Program-made: the position numbers and the translations under genes | NCBI RefSeq assembly: GCF_013415905.1 | Contig: NZ_CP058909.1 | Span: 2,728,001 to 2,792,000 of the forward strand | Direction of reading: 5' to 3' | Source: Halosimplex pelagicum | GTDB taxonomy: Archaea; Halobacteriota; Halobacteria; Halobacteriales; Haloarculaceae | Length of the DNA: 64,000 nt | Shown: in pieces, positions 33,845 to 42,477 of the stretch | How positions within the stretch are numbered: position 1 is the first letter of the stretch | How the letters are laid out: the number at the start of each line of letters is the position of its first letter | The notes under the pieces: generated by a model | The model's input: only the letters and a program-made list of their open reading frames with translations | Told to the model about the DNA's origin: nothing | Databases searched by the model: none

Positions 33845-33958
33845 ATGAATATTGCTTCCAGACTCCGGCAGGCACGCCGCGACGTGCGGGACGGCGAGCG
33901 GACAGACGTTCCCGGCATCCGGCGACCGGCCGGCCCGACCCTGTTTTCGCAGCTATGA
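33845..33958 (+). CDS. possible 37-residue upstream ORF coupled to fttA
   Basis: ATG at 33845 to TGA at 33956-33958, overlapping the fttA ATG at 33955 as ATGA. The product starts MNIASRLRQARRDVRDGERT and ends PTLFSQL; it is basic and has no recognised domain. It lies directly after a leader hairpin, so it could couple or tune fttA translation. A chance open frame is a real alternative. Confidence 0.35.
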   Translation: MNIASRLRQARRDVRDGERTDVPGIRRPAGPTLFSQL

Positions 33959-35874
33959 GTCAAGTAGACAAGCAACTCGACGATATCAGAGCAGAGATCG
34001 AACAGGAAGTTCCGAACGAGATCTCCATCACGGAGGTCGCCTACGAGGGGCCCGAACTGGTCGTGTACACCCGCGACCCGAAGACCTTCGCGAGCAACGG
34101 CGACCTGATCCGCAAGCTCGCCTCGAAGCTCCGCAAGCGCATCACCGTCCGGCCCGACCCCTCCGAGCTCTCCGAACCCAGCGACGCGAAGGCGACCATC
34201 GAGAGCATCATCCCCGAGGACGCCGGCGTCACCGACCTCGATTTCCACCACGACACCGGCGAGGTCGTCGTCGAAGCGCAGAAACCCGGCATGGTCATCG
34301 GCCGCCACGGCTCGACGCTCCGGGAGATCACCCAGGAGGTCGGCTGGACCCCCGAGGTCGTCCGCACGCCGCCCATCGAGTCCTCGACGGTCAAGAACGT
34401 CCGCAACTTCCTCAAGCAGGAGCGCGACGAACGCCGCGACATCCTCGAACGGATCGGCCGCCAGATCCACCGCGAGGAGATGTCCGACGACGAGTGGGTC
34501 CGCATCACCACGCTCGGTTGCTGCCGCGAGGTCGGCCGCGCCGCCTTCATCCTCTCGACGCCGGAGACGCGCGTCCTGATCGACTGCGGCGACAAGCCCG
34601 GCGCCGAGGACGAGGTCCCCTACCTCCAGGTGCCCGAGGCGCTGGGCTCGGGCCCGAGTTCGCTCGACGCGGTCGTACTCACCCACGCCCACCTCGACCA
34701 CTCGGCGCTCATCCCCCTCCTCTTCAAGTACGGCTACGACGGCCCCATCTACTGCACGGAGCCGACGCGGGACCTGATGGGCCTGCTCACGCTGGACTAC
34801 CTCGACGTGGCCTCGAAGGAGGGGCGTACGCCGCCCTACGAGTCCGAGATGGTCCGCGAGGCGATCAAACACACCATCCCCCTGGAGTACGGCGACGTGA
34901 CCGACATCGCGCCGGACATCAAGCTCACGCTGCACAACTCCGGGCACATCCTCGGGTCGGCGATCTCCCACTTCCACATCGGCGACGGCCTCTACAACGT
35001 CGCCTTCTCCGGGGACATCCACTACGACGACACGCGCCTGTTCAACGGCGCCGTCAACGAGTTCCCCCGCGTCGAGACGCTCGTCCTCGAATCGACCTAC
35101 GGCGGCCGCAACGACTACCAGACCGACCAGGCCGACTCCGAGCGCAAGCTCAAGGAGGTCATCCGGAACACCGTCGAGCGCGACGGCAAGGTGCTCATCC
35201 CCGCCTTCGCCGTCGGGCGCTCCCAGGAGATCATGCTCGTCCTCGAGGAGGCGATGCGGGAGGGCGACATCCCCGAGGTGCCGGTCCACCTCGACGGGAT
35301 GATCTGGGAGGCGACGGCCATCCACACCACCTACCCCGAGTACCTCCGTGACGACCTGCGCGACCGGATCTTCCACGAGGACCAGAACCCGTTCCTCGCC
35401 GACCAGTTCAACCACATCGACGGCGGCGAGGAGGAGCGCCAGGAGGTCGCCGACGGCGGTCCCTGCATCGTCCTCTCGACCTCCGGGATGGTCGAGGGCG
35501 GCCCCATCATGTCCTGGCTCCGCCACGTCGGCGGCCAGGACGAGGGCACCATGATCTTCGTCGGCTACCAGGCCCAGGGGACGCTCGGCCGCCGCATTCA
35601 AAATGGCTGGGACGAGATCCCCATCAACGACGGCGGCGGCCGCGCCGACACCCTCTCGCTGAACATGGACGTCGAGACGGTCGACGGCTTCTCCGGCCAC
35701 GCCGACCGCCAGGGCCTGGAGAACTTCGTCCGCACGATGAACCCCCGCCCCGAGAAGGTGCTCTGCGTCCACGGCGACGAGTCCTCCACCCAGGACCTAT
35801 CGTCGGCGCTGTACCACGAGTTCAATATGCGCACCTTCGCGCCGAAGAACCTCGAGACGTTCCGGTTCGTCTGA
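33955..35874 (+). CDS. fttA: beta-CASP ribonuclease aCPSF1 / transcription termination factor FttA
   Basis: A 639-residue protein of full length. Two KH-like domains lie at the N-terminus (KPGMVIGRHGSTLREIT is the second KH GxxG loop), followed by the metallo-beta-lactamase core with the motif H244-A-H-L-D-H249 and the beta-CASP inserts (LVLESTYGGR; FSGDIHYDD; VLSTSGMVEGGPIM; FSGHADRQGL). aCPSF1/FttA cleaves nascent RNA at U-rich sites and releases RNA polymerase, making it the general archaeal terminator (family knowledge). Start at the ATG at 33955. It is preceded by a structured leader and short ORF. Confidence 0.96.
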   Translation: MSQVDKQLDDIRAEIEQEVPNEISITEVAYEGPELVVYTRDPKTFASNGDLIRKLASKLRKRITVRPDPSELSEPSDAKATIESIIPEDAGVTDLDFHHDTGEVVVEAQKPGMVIGRHGSTLREITQEVGWTPEVVRTPPIESSTVKNVRNFLKQERDERRDILERIGRQIHREEMSDDEWVRITTLGCCREVGRAAFILSTPETRVLIDCGDKPGAEDEVPYLQVPEALGSGPSSLDAVVLTHAHLDHSALIPLLFKYGYDGPIYCTEPTRDLMGLLTLDYLDVASKEGRTPPYESEMVREAIKHTIPLEYGDVTDIAPDIKLTLHNSGHILGSAISHFHIGDGLYNVAFSGDIHYDDTRLFNGAVNEFPRVETLVLESTYGGRNDYQTDQADSERKLKEVIRNTVERDGKVLIPAFAVGRSQEIMLVLEEAMREGDIPEVPVHLDGMIWEATAIHTTYPEYLRDDLRDRIFHEDQNPFLADQFNHIDGGEEERQEVADGGPCIVLSTSGMVEGGPIMSWLRHVGGQDEGTMIFVGYQAQGTLGRRIQNGWDEIPINDGGGRADTLSLNMDVETVDGFSGHADRQGLENFVRTMNPRPEKVLCVHGDESSTQDLSSALYHEFNMRTFAPKNLETFRFV

Positions 35875-35982
35875 GGCCGCCGGCCCGGTGACCGCCCACC
35901 GCCGCCACCGCGCCGGTCGACCGCGGGCGCCGCACCCGCCGAACCGAACCGCATTTTGCGTTGCCGCGTCCACCCGTCCACC

Positions 35983-36399
35983 GTGAGCGCACGCCTCGAC
36001 CGCCTCGACCCCAGATATCGGCTCGCCGCCGGCGCCGTCGTCGCCCTCGTCGCGACCGCGGGGAGCCTCTACTTCTCCGAGGGCATGGGACTGGTCCCCT
36101 GCGAGCTGTGCTGGTTCCAGCGGGTCCTGATGTACCCGCTGGTCGTCGTCTTCGGCGTCGCGCTGGTCGAGCGCCGTCCCGGCGTCTACCGCACCGTCCT
36201 CCCGCTGTCGACGCTCGGGGCGGTCGTGGCGGCGTACCACTCCTGGCTGCAGATCTCGGCAGGCGGTCGCTGCGGGCTCGGCGGCGGCTGTGCGGCGGTG
36301 CAACTGCGCGTCGTCGGGCTGACCATCCCGAACCTCTCGCTGGTCGCGTTCGCCCTGATCACGGCGACGGCCGCCGCGCTGTTCGTCGGAGAGCGGTGA
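35983..36399 (+). CDS. DsbB-family disulfide bond formation protein
   Basis: A 138-residue four-helix membrane protein with a GTG start. The quinone-proximal Cys pair is in LVPCELCWFQRVLMYP, a hallmark of DsbB, and the second pair is CGLGGGC in the following extracellular loop. It reoxidises an exported thioredoxin-like oxidase by passing electrons to quinones. No DsbA-like gene is adjacent. The Cys-containing exported proteins in this window are possible substrates. Confidence 0.92.
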   Translation: MSARLDRLDPRYRLAAGAVVALVATAGSLYFSEGMGLVPCELCWFQRVLMYPLVVVFGVALVERRPGVYRTVLPLSTLGAVVAAYHSWLQISAGGRCGLGGGCAAVQLRVVGLTIPNLSLVAFALITATAAALFVGER

Positions 36400-36461
36400 C
36401 GGCGTGAGAGGTGCGTGGTCGAATCGACGGCGTGAGAGGTGCGCGGTCGGCTCGACGGCGT
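36399..36461. repeat. 28-bp tandem repeat, two units plus a partial third
   Basis: Units at 36399-36426 and 36427-36454 both begin ACGGCGTGAGAGGTGCG and end TCG or CTCG; a third starts at 36455 (ACGGCGT) and then diverges. It begins at the dsbB stop codon and lies between two convergent genes. Confidence 0.75.
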
Positions 36462-36477
36462 AACGAGCCTCGCGGAG

Positions 36478-37071
36478 TCAGCTCGGGTCCTCGTAGCCGA
36501 GCTGCTCGTCGAACTCCGATTCGAGCTCGTCGAGTTCGGCCTCCAGTTCGTCGATGCGGTTCTGGAGGCGGCGGAACTCGACGCTGTCTTCGAGCGCAGA
36601 GGGGTGTTTCTCGACTTCGAGGACGTTGCGTTTGACCCGGAGCGTGCTGAGTTCGCGCTGGGCCTCGTCGTACTCGTCGAGCAGTTCGAGGCGCTCGACG
36701 GTTTCGACGAGGTCGTCGCGGTCGACCGGCTTGACCAGGTAGTCGTCGCAGTCGATCGTGACGATGTCGAAGTCGGGGTCGACCGCCGTGACCAGGGCGA
36801 TCTGACAGTCGACGTTTCGGCCGCGGATCTCCTCCAGCACTTCGTCGCCGGAGCGGTCGGGCATCCGGCGGTCGAGCAGGACGACGTCGACGTCGTCGTC
36901 GACGGCCGCCAGCGCGGCCTCGCCGCTGCCGACCGTCCGGACCGCGTAGCCGAGCGGTTCGAGGTACAGGGCGAACGACTCGCGGACCACCTCCTCGTCG
37001 TCGACGACGAGGATCGTGGTTCGGTCGTCGTCCGAGGACCCGTCGGATGACTCCGTCTCCCCTCTCTGCAT
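36478..37071 (-). CDS. HalX-domain response regulator
   Basis: A 197-residue protein from the ATG at 37071. The receiver domain spans about residues 18-130: acidic pocket VVDDEEVV, phosphoacceptor Asp in VVLLDRRMPDRSG, conserved Thr in ALVTAVD and Lys in DDYLVKPVDRDDL. The C-terminal helical HalX domain (TLRVKRNVLEVEKHPSALED, then a coiled coil of Glu-rich heptads) is specific to haloarchaea. No histidine kinase is adjacent, so the partner is unknown. An upstream extension to 37128 is possible but less likely. Confidence 0.9.
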   Translation of the reverse strand: MQRGETESSDGSSDDDRTTILVVDDEEVVRESFALYLEPLGYAVRTVGSGEAALAAVDDDVDVVLLDRRMPDRSGDEVLEEIRGRNVDCQIALVTAVDPDFDIVTIDCDDYLVKPVDRDDLVETVERLELLDEYDEAQRELSTLRVKRNVLEVEKHPSALEDSVEFRRLQNRIDELEAELDELESEFDEQLGYEDPS

Positions 37072-37270
37072 CGGCCAGACGTAGGACGTTCCGATAGAAA
37101 AACCCACCCGTCTCGGAACGGCAGTCAACGGACCGACAGTTGTCGCGGCCCGGCCGACAGTCGCCGGGCCGAGCCCGTGCCGCCCCTCGGCATCGCACGA
37201 GCGGTCGGGCCGGGGCGGAAGGGGCTTCCGGGACCCAAGCGGTTACCACCGCTCGCTCACACTGTCGCGT

Positions 37271-38248
37271 ATGGAGTACGTCCGACTCGGCTCGACGGGA
37301 CTGCAGGTATCGCCCATCTGCCTCGGCACCTGGCGGTTCGGCCTGGAACACGAGGACAGCGGCGTGATGGAGACCGACCGCGAGGAGGCACACGAACTGC
37401 TCGACGCGCTCGAGGAGCGCGGCGGCAACTTCATCGACACCGCCAACGGCTACGGCCAGGGCCGCTCCGAGAAGTGGATCGGCGAGTGGCTCGACGACCG
37501 CGACCGCGAGGACTACGTCATCGCCTCGAAGTGCTACTGGTCCGATGTCTCGCGATTCCAGGAGAACCTCTCGAAGAAGAACGTCAAGGCCGAAGTGGAA
37601 GGTTCGCTGGAGAAACTCGGCACCGACTACCTCGACCTGCTCTACCTCCACCGCTTCGACGACGACACGCCCATCGAGCGCACGCTCCGGGCGGTCGACG
37701 ACCTCGTGAGCGAGGGCAAGGTCCACTACGTCGGCATCTCGACGTGTGACGCCTGGAAACTCACGAAGGGCCTGTGGAAAGCCGACGTGAACAACTACGA
37801 GGCCTTCAGCGTCACCCAGCCGCAGTACTCGGCGACGTACCGCGACCCCGTCTCGGAGTATCTGGACGTGTGCGCCGACCAGGATGTCGCGGTGTGTCCG
37901 TACTCGCCGCTGCACGGCGGCTTCCTCACCGGCAAGTACGAGCGCGTCGGCGACGGCGAGGTGAAGACGCCGGACGGATCGCGGGGCGACCTCGACGAGC
38001 ACTTCACCGACTGGTACCTCGACGACCAGGCCTGGGACGTACTCGACGAGATCCGCGCCGTCGCCGACGAGGTCGACGCCACGCCCGCGCAGGTGTCGCT
38101 GCGCTGGCTGATGGACCACGAGCGGTTCACCTGCGTCCCGATCGTCGGCGCCCGGACCGTCGACCAGCTGGACGAGAACCTCGACGCGATCGAGGTCGAA
38201 CTGTCCGACGAGCAGTGGGGCCGCATCGACGACGCGACCGAGGCCTGA
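37271..38248 (+). CDS. aldo/keto reductase, voltage-gated K-channel-beta-like subgroup
   Basis: A 325-residue TIM-barrel AKR. Starts EYVRLGSTGLQVSPICLGTW; catalytic region NFIDTANGYGQGRSEKWIGEW; substrate Lys in IASKCYW; FDDDTPIERTL and the NADPH segment VPIVGARTVDQLDENL. The order is that of the larger AKR subgroup (AKR11/13-like). Substrate unknown. Only about 20% of positions appear shared with the AKR at 6645-7637 beyond family motifs, so these are not recent duplicates. Confidence 0.9.
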   Translation: MEYVRLGSTGLQVSPICLGTWRFGLEHEDSGVMETDREEAHELLDALEERGGNFIDTANGYGQGRSEKWIGEWLDDRDREDYVIASKCYWSDVSRFQENLSKKNVKAEVEGSLEKLGTDYLDLLYLHRFDDDTPIERTLRAVDDLVSEGKVHYVGISTCDAWKLTKGLWKADVNNYEAFSVTQPQYSATYRDPVSEYLDVCADQDVAVCPYSPLHGGFLTGKYERVGDGEVKTPDGSRGDLDEHFTDWYLDDQAWDVLDEIRAVADEVDATPAQVSLRWLMDHERFTCVPIVGARTVDQLDENLDAIEVELSDEQWGRIDDATEA

Positions 38249-38367
38249 GGCGGCGCTTCGGGCGCGAGCGGCGGCGTTCTGAGCGCGCCGCTCGGCGGCG
38301 TTAGGCATCCATTTCTCGCCGTCCGGCGGTGCATACTAACGGGACGGCACGTCCAACGGGCTGGCAG

Positions 38368-39558
38368 ATGAGCATCGACCCAGCCGACGGGCCCGCCGCG
38401 GTCGTCGTTCCGGCGATCGCCGCACCGAGCAGCGTCGCCTGCGTGCGCTCGCTCGGGAAGCGCGGGATCCACACCGTCGTCGTCTCCGAAGACGAGGACG
38501 CCGCCGCCTTCCGGTCGCGCTACGCCGGCGAGACGGTCGTCGTCCCCGACCCACACGAGGATCTGGTCGCCTACAAGGACGCCCTCCTGTCGCTCGCGAT
38601 GCGGCCGGACGTGCTGACGATACTGCCCGTCCGCGAGGAGGACGTGTACGTCCTCGCGCAGTACCGCGAGGCCTTCGAGCCCCACGTCGAGACCCTCTGG
38701 CCGACCGCCGAGGGCCTGCGTCGGGTCCAGGACCGCGTCGAGCTGTTCGACGCGGCCGAGCGGGCCGGCGTCGCCGTCCCCGACACCAGCCTGCTCGACG
38801 AGGTCGACGACTGGGACCGCGAGTGGATCGTCAAGGGCCGCTACACCCTGCTCGCCGACGCCTACGTCGACGACCTGCCGCCCGAGCGCTCCCGCGACCC
38901 GCCCTCGACGCAGTACCTCAACGGGAACAAACCTGACGTGGAGACGATCCGCAGCCAGAACGGCCACACCCCGATCGTCCAGGAGTTCCTCCCGGCGACC
39001 GACGAGTACGCCTTCTTCGCGCTGTACGACGAGGGCGAGCCGGTCAGGACCTTCCAGCACCGGCAGGTCCGCGCGTACAACTACGCCGGCGGCCCCAGCT
39101 CCTTCCGCGAGTCCGTCTCGATCCCCGAACTGGACGAGGCCGGCCGCGCGCTGCTGGACGAGCTGGAGTGGCATGGGCTGGCGATGGTGGAGTTCCTGCG
39201 CGACGACGAGACCGGCGAGTTCGAGCTGATGGAGATCAACCCGCGGCTGTGGTCGTCGCTCCCCTTCTCCGTCCGCGCGGGCGCGGACTTCCCCCACGAC
39301 TACTGGCTGCTCGCCCGCGGCGAGCGCGACCGGATCGTCGACGACTACGAGGTCGGCACGGCCGGGCACCTGCTCCGCGGCGAGGTCTCCTATCTCCACA
39401 GCGTCCTGTTCGACGCGGAGGAACTGGTCGAGCGGCCGGTCCGCCGGGAGGCGTTCTCGGCGGTCGCCGAGTCGCTCCGGGAGCATCCCCGCTTCGACTA
39501 CCTGCGGCTCGACGACCCGCGACCGTTCGTCCGGGACGCGCTGAACGCGCTCCGGTAG
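38368..39558 (+). CDS. ATP-grasp ligase (predicted carboxylate-amine/thiol ligase)
   Basis: A 396-residue ATP-grasp protein of the COG3919 type. The N-terminal pre-ATP domain contains AVVVPAIAAPSSVACVRSLG and a GKRGIHTVVVSEDED stretch; the ATP-binding part begins REWIVKGRYTLLAD; the metal-binding motif is LMEINPRLWSSLPF near residue 290. It would activate a carboxylate as acyl phosphate and attach an amine or similar group. The TATA-like CATACTAAC about 30 bp before the ATG at 38368 fits a leaderless transcript. First gene of the glycan island; substrate unknown. Confidence 0.85.
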   Translation: MSIDPADGPAAVVVPAIAAPSSVACVRSLGKRGIHTVVVSEDEDAAAFRSRYAGETVVVPDPHEDLVAYKDALLSLAMRPDVLTILPVREEDVYVLAQYREAFEPHVETLWPTAEGLRRVQDRVELFDAAERAGVAVPDTSLLDEVDDWDREWIVKGRYTLLADAYVDDLPPERSRDPPSTQYLNGNKPDVETIRSQNGHTPIVQEFLPATDEYAFFALYDEGEPVRTFQHRQVRAYNYAGGPSSFRESVSIPELDEAGRALLDELEWHGLAMVEFLRDDETGEFELMEINPRLWSSLPFSVRAGADFPHDYWLLARGERDRIVDDYEVGTAGHLLRGEVSYLHSVLFDAEELVERPVRREAFSAVAESLREHPRFDYLRLDDPRPFVRDALNALR

Positions 39559-39589
39559 AATAGCGGCGTCGGTCGTGCGACCGGTGCGG

Positions 39590-40615
39590 TCAGTTACGCC
39601 GTTTCTCCTGGAACTCGGGTGTTGGAGCCGCTGGTTCGTCGGCCGCCTCGTAGGCGCTCCGCACGTCGTCGACGGTCGCGCAGTCGTGCTCGGCGGCGAA
39701 CACGAGCAGGTCGACGAACGGGGCGCCGTACTCGGCGGCGAGCGCGCGCAGCTGGTCCGAAAAGCCCGAGTGGAAGTCGGCGAGACCGTAGAGCACGTCG
39801 TCGACGGCGACGCCCGAGGCGTCGGGGTAGACGCCCTCCAGCAGCCCCTCGATCTCCCGGAGTCGCCGCCAGTCGTCGCGGGACACGTCGTCGAGGTAGC
39901 GGCCGGCGAGCAGTTCGGTCTGGGTGTTGCCGGCGCTGCGGCCGAGCCCCTGGAGCGACGCGTCGACGTAGCTCGCCCCGCAGTCGATGGCGCGGCGGGC
40001 GTTGGCGAGCCCGAACCCGACGTTGTCGTGGCCGTGGTAGCCGACGGCCGCGTCGACCTCTGCCATCGCGGTCACGTACGCCTCCACGTCCGCGGGCGTG
40101 AACCCGCCGGCGGAGTCGACGACGTAGGCGGTGTCGGCGCCGAGTTCGACCCCGGTGCGGGCCGCGTCGGCCGCTTCGGTCGGGGAGACGAGGTACGTCT
40201 TCAGCAGGTTGAGACTGACCCGCACGTCGAGGTCCGTCAGTTCCCGGAGCAGCGGGCGGGCGGCGAGGGGGTCGTCGGCGTCGACGCCGACGCGGACGAG
40301 GTCGAACGCCGACTCGTAGGCGGCGATGAGATCGATCTCCGCGGGACCGGCGACGCCGGGGAGCAACAGCGTCGTCAGCCCGGTGTCGGAGACGGCCTCC
40401 GAGACGATGTGGAGGTGTTCGGCGTCGGGCGGGTGCGGTTCGGGAGTCGTCGTCCCGAACCCGGTCCCCGGCCCCACGTCGAGCAGGTCGACGAACGAGA
40501 GGTCGTCGATCCGGTCGGTCAGCGCGGCCAGCTTCGGGGGGTCGAACTGGAAGTCGCTGACGTAGGAGCCGTCGCGGACGACCTCCTCGACGACGGTGGT
40601 TCCACCGAGCGTCAT
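39590..40615 (-). CDS. HMGL-like (DmpG-type) aldolase
   Basis: A 341-residue TIM-barrel of the HMG-CoA lyase/DmpG/isopropylmalate synthase superfamily. Starts MTLGGTTVVEEVVRDGSYVS; RDGSY replaces the common RDG-xQ metal-ligand motif; VDLLDVGPGTGFG, VVDSAGGFTPADVEAYV, the GYHGHDNVGFGLANARRA metal-binding stretch and ASLQGLGRSAGNTQTE follow, all typical of DmpG/MhpE 4-hydroxy-2-oxovalerate aldolases. It is in a glycan cluster rather than an aromatic degradation locus, so its substrate is probably a 2-oxo sugar acid or related compound. The gene faces the ATP-grasp gene across 31 bp. Confidence 0.82.
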   Translation of the reverse strand: MTLGGTTVVEEVVRDGSYVSDFQFDPPKLAALTDRIDDLSFVDLLDVGPGTGFGTTTPEPHPPDAEHLHIVSEAVSDTGLTTLLLPGVAGPAEIDLIAAYESAFDLVRVGVDADDPLAARPLLRELTDLDVRVSLNLLKTYLVSPTEAADAARTGVELGADTAYVVDSAGGFTPADVEAYVTAMAEVDAAVGYHGHDNVGFGLANARRAIDCGASYVDASLQGLGRSAGNTQTELLAGRYLDDVSRDDWRRLREIEGLLEGVYPDASGVAVDDVLYGLADFHSGFSDQLRALAAEYGAPFVDLLVFAAEHDCATVDDVRSAYEAADEPAAPTPEFQEKRRN

Positions 40616-40737
40616 CGTCTCTCCGTCGACCGTCCGCCGGAACGCGGGTCCGGGAGCCCCCGGAGCGACGGGACGGGGTAGTTCGCGAGCGACAGCCCGT
40701 GAGGGCACCGCGGTCGGTTACACGTTGGAACACTCAT
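40612..40737 (-). CDS. possible 41-residue upstream ORF coupled to the aldolase
   Basis: ATG at 40737; its TGA (40612-40614) overlaps the aldolase ATG as ATGA. The product begins MSVPTCNRPRCPHGLSLANY and is basic. Upstream are a TATA-like CCTATAACA (about 40800-40809, minus strand) and a GCCGCCC-CGAC-GGGCGGC hairpin at 40751-40768. The arrangement parallels the one before fttA. Could be chance. Confidence 0.3.
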   Translation of the reverse strand: MSVPTCNRPRCPHGLSLANYPVPSLRGLPDPRSGGRSTERR

Positions 40738-40899
40738 AGTAGTTGAAACGGCCGCCCCGACGGGCGGCGGTTCCCGAATACGTACCACTGAGGATCCGAT
40801 TGTTATAGGCCGCTTTCAGGCGGTACACTGCGTTTACGGTGTGATATCGAGTCCGTTCGTGGCGTCGATCTGAACCGGGAGAAAGACGGGGTTCGGGAC

Positions 40900-42375
40900 T
40901 CAGCGGAGGCGTTCGCGGACGGAGCCGTACAGCGGAGAGACGCGCTCGTAGACCGGATACGGGGTGTGTCGCGCCACGGTGCGGACCAGTCGGTCCCGCG
41001 CCGGCCGCCCGGCCATCGACTCGAAGTCGGCCCCGCGGAGCCACCGGACGAACGCGTCGGACCCGGCCATCGGCAGGTCGGCGTCCGCGGGCAACCGCTC
41101 CTGGAAGGTCTGCCAGTGGTAGGGGGCGTGCTGGTCGTTCAGCCACGCCCCGGCCTCGAAGCGCTCGACGGCGTGTTCGAACGACTCCCGGCCGACGTCG
41201 AAGCCGTGGTCGCTCGGGTCGAGACCGACCAGCGCGAGGCCCAGCGCCGTCCGGATGCACTTCTCGCAGCGCCCGCAGTTCTCGGCGGCCTCGGACGCCG
41301 AACAGGAGTACACCGGCAGGTCCGGGTCGTGCGTCCGGGCGTAGTCGGCCACGACCTCGATGCGCTCCTGGCGCTCCAGCTCGAACAGGTCGTGGACGCC
41401 CGTCGAGTCGGCCCAGGCGACTTCGTCGTCGATGTCGGGGTGAGTGCCCCACGGCATCGCCCGCCCGTCCCAGCCGTCGACGACCGGCGGCGGCTCCATC
41501 CCCTCCCAGACGGAGGCGGCGACGTAGAGCTCTCCCATCCCGTCGGCGACGGCCAGCGGCGCGCAGAGTCCGAGCAGCCCGAGGCCGCAGCCGACGGCGC
41601 TGTACCACGCCCCGTCGTGGTGGGTCTGGTACCGCGCGTCGAGCATCGCGGTGTCGAGGAACTCCAGCATGTTCGACCGGACGAACCGCGCGTCGACGCC
41701 GAACCGGTCGGCGAACGACTCCGTGCGGGCGCGCATCCGCCGCCAGCGCTCGGGTTCGTCGACGCCCACCACCCACCCCTGGATCGTGATCAGCGTCGGG
41801 TCCTCCCCGCGGTGGCGGACGTACGTCGCCAGCGAGTCCACCCCGCCCGTGAACAGCATGCCGGCGCCGTCGGCCGGTTCGGTCCCACTGACCGCTCCGG
41901 TCCCCGTGGGCGCTGCCTCGTCCTCGTCGGGCGCCGTCTCGCTCCGGCCGGACACCACGTCGTCCCACTCGGGCGCGCGCTCGGCTGTCACGCGGCCACC
42001 CTGCATGAACGGATACATCGCACAGAGGGCGTTGCCGACGGTTTCGAGGGAGTCGAGAAAGCGGCGGTCGGCGACGGGGACGCGCACGTCGGCGCCGGCG
42101 GCCCACGCGACCGGGCAGACCTGGGCCAGCACCGGGATCGTCAGGATCGACTCGGGCAGGTCGGAGACGTCGACGCCGTACTCGGCGTAGAAGGGCGATT
42201 CGTCGAAGAACGGTCGCAGATCGTCGCTGTAGGAGACGGTCGACTCGATGCGACAGCCGTCGGCGGTGACCGAGTCGACGGAGACGACCGGCGACTCGCC
42301 GTCGGGGGCGGAACCGGTCGCCCCGCCGGCGTCGCCGACCGCTGCGAGGATGGGGGATGCGGCAGTTCGGAACAC
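40900..42375 (-). CDS. QueC-like PP-loop ATPase, tandem copy 1
   Basis: A 491-residue protein with a GTG start. An N-terminal domain of about 170 residues (beginning near VVSVDSVTADGCRI and including SPFYAEYGVDVSDLPES) is followed by an N-type PP-loop MLFTGGVDSLATYVRH, a central LEFLDTAMLDARYQ and GLLGLCAPLAVADGMGELYV, and a Cys cluster C-x8-C-x2-C-x2-C (SCSASEAAENCGRCEKCIRT) like the zinc site of QueC. So it probably adenylates a carbonyl or carboxyl group. It is clearly paralogous to the next gene (most residues shared). Its own promoter is at 42398-42409. Substrate is unknown; queuosine or archaeosine chemistry is not implied by this cluster. Confidence 0.8.
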   Translation of the reverse strand: MFRTAASPILAAVGDAGGATGSAPDGESPVVSVDSVTADGCRIESTVSYSDDLRPFFDESPFYAEYGVDVSDLPESILTIPVLAQVCPVAWAAGADVRVPVADRRFLDSLETVGNALCAMYPFMQGGRVTAERAPEWDDVVSGRSETAPDEDEAAPTGTGAVSGTEPADGAGMLFTGGVDSLATYVRHRGEDPTLITIQGWVVGVDEPERWRRMRARTESFADRFGVDARFVRSNMLEFLDTAMLDARYQTHHDGAWYSAVGCGLGLLGLCAPLAVADGMGELYVAASVWEGMEPPPVVDGWDGRAMPWGTHPDIDDEVAWADSTGVHDLFELERQERIEVVADYARTHDPDLPVYSCSASEAAENCGRCEKCIRTALGLALVGLDPSDHGFDVGRESFEHAVERFEAGAWLNDQHAPYHWQTFQERLPADADLPMAGSDAFVRWLRGADFESMAGRPARDRLVRTVARHTPYPVYERVSPLYGSVRERLR

Positions 42376-42397
42376 GGGGCGGACCAGCGGCGCGGCG

Positions 42398-42409
42398 ATG
42401 TAAAGTATG
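42398..42409 (-). promoter_or_regulatory. TATA box of PP-loop copy 1
   Basis: Minus-strand CATACTTTACATC. Its TACTTTA core ends 26 bp before the GTG at 42375, predicting a leaderless start. Confidence 0.7.
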
Positions 42410-42477
42410 CGTTCGTTACGGCCGTTCTCGCGGACCGAAGCCGTCCCGACGAGCAGCGAGCGGGCCCGCGCTCGCTC

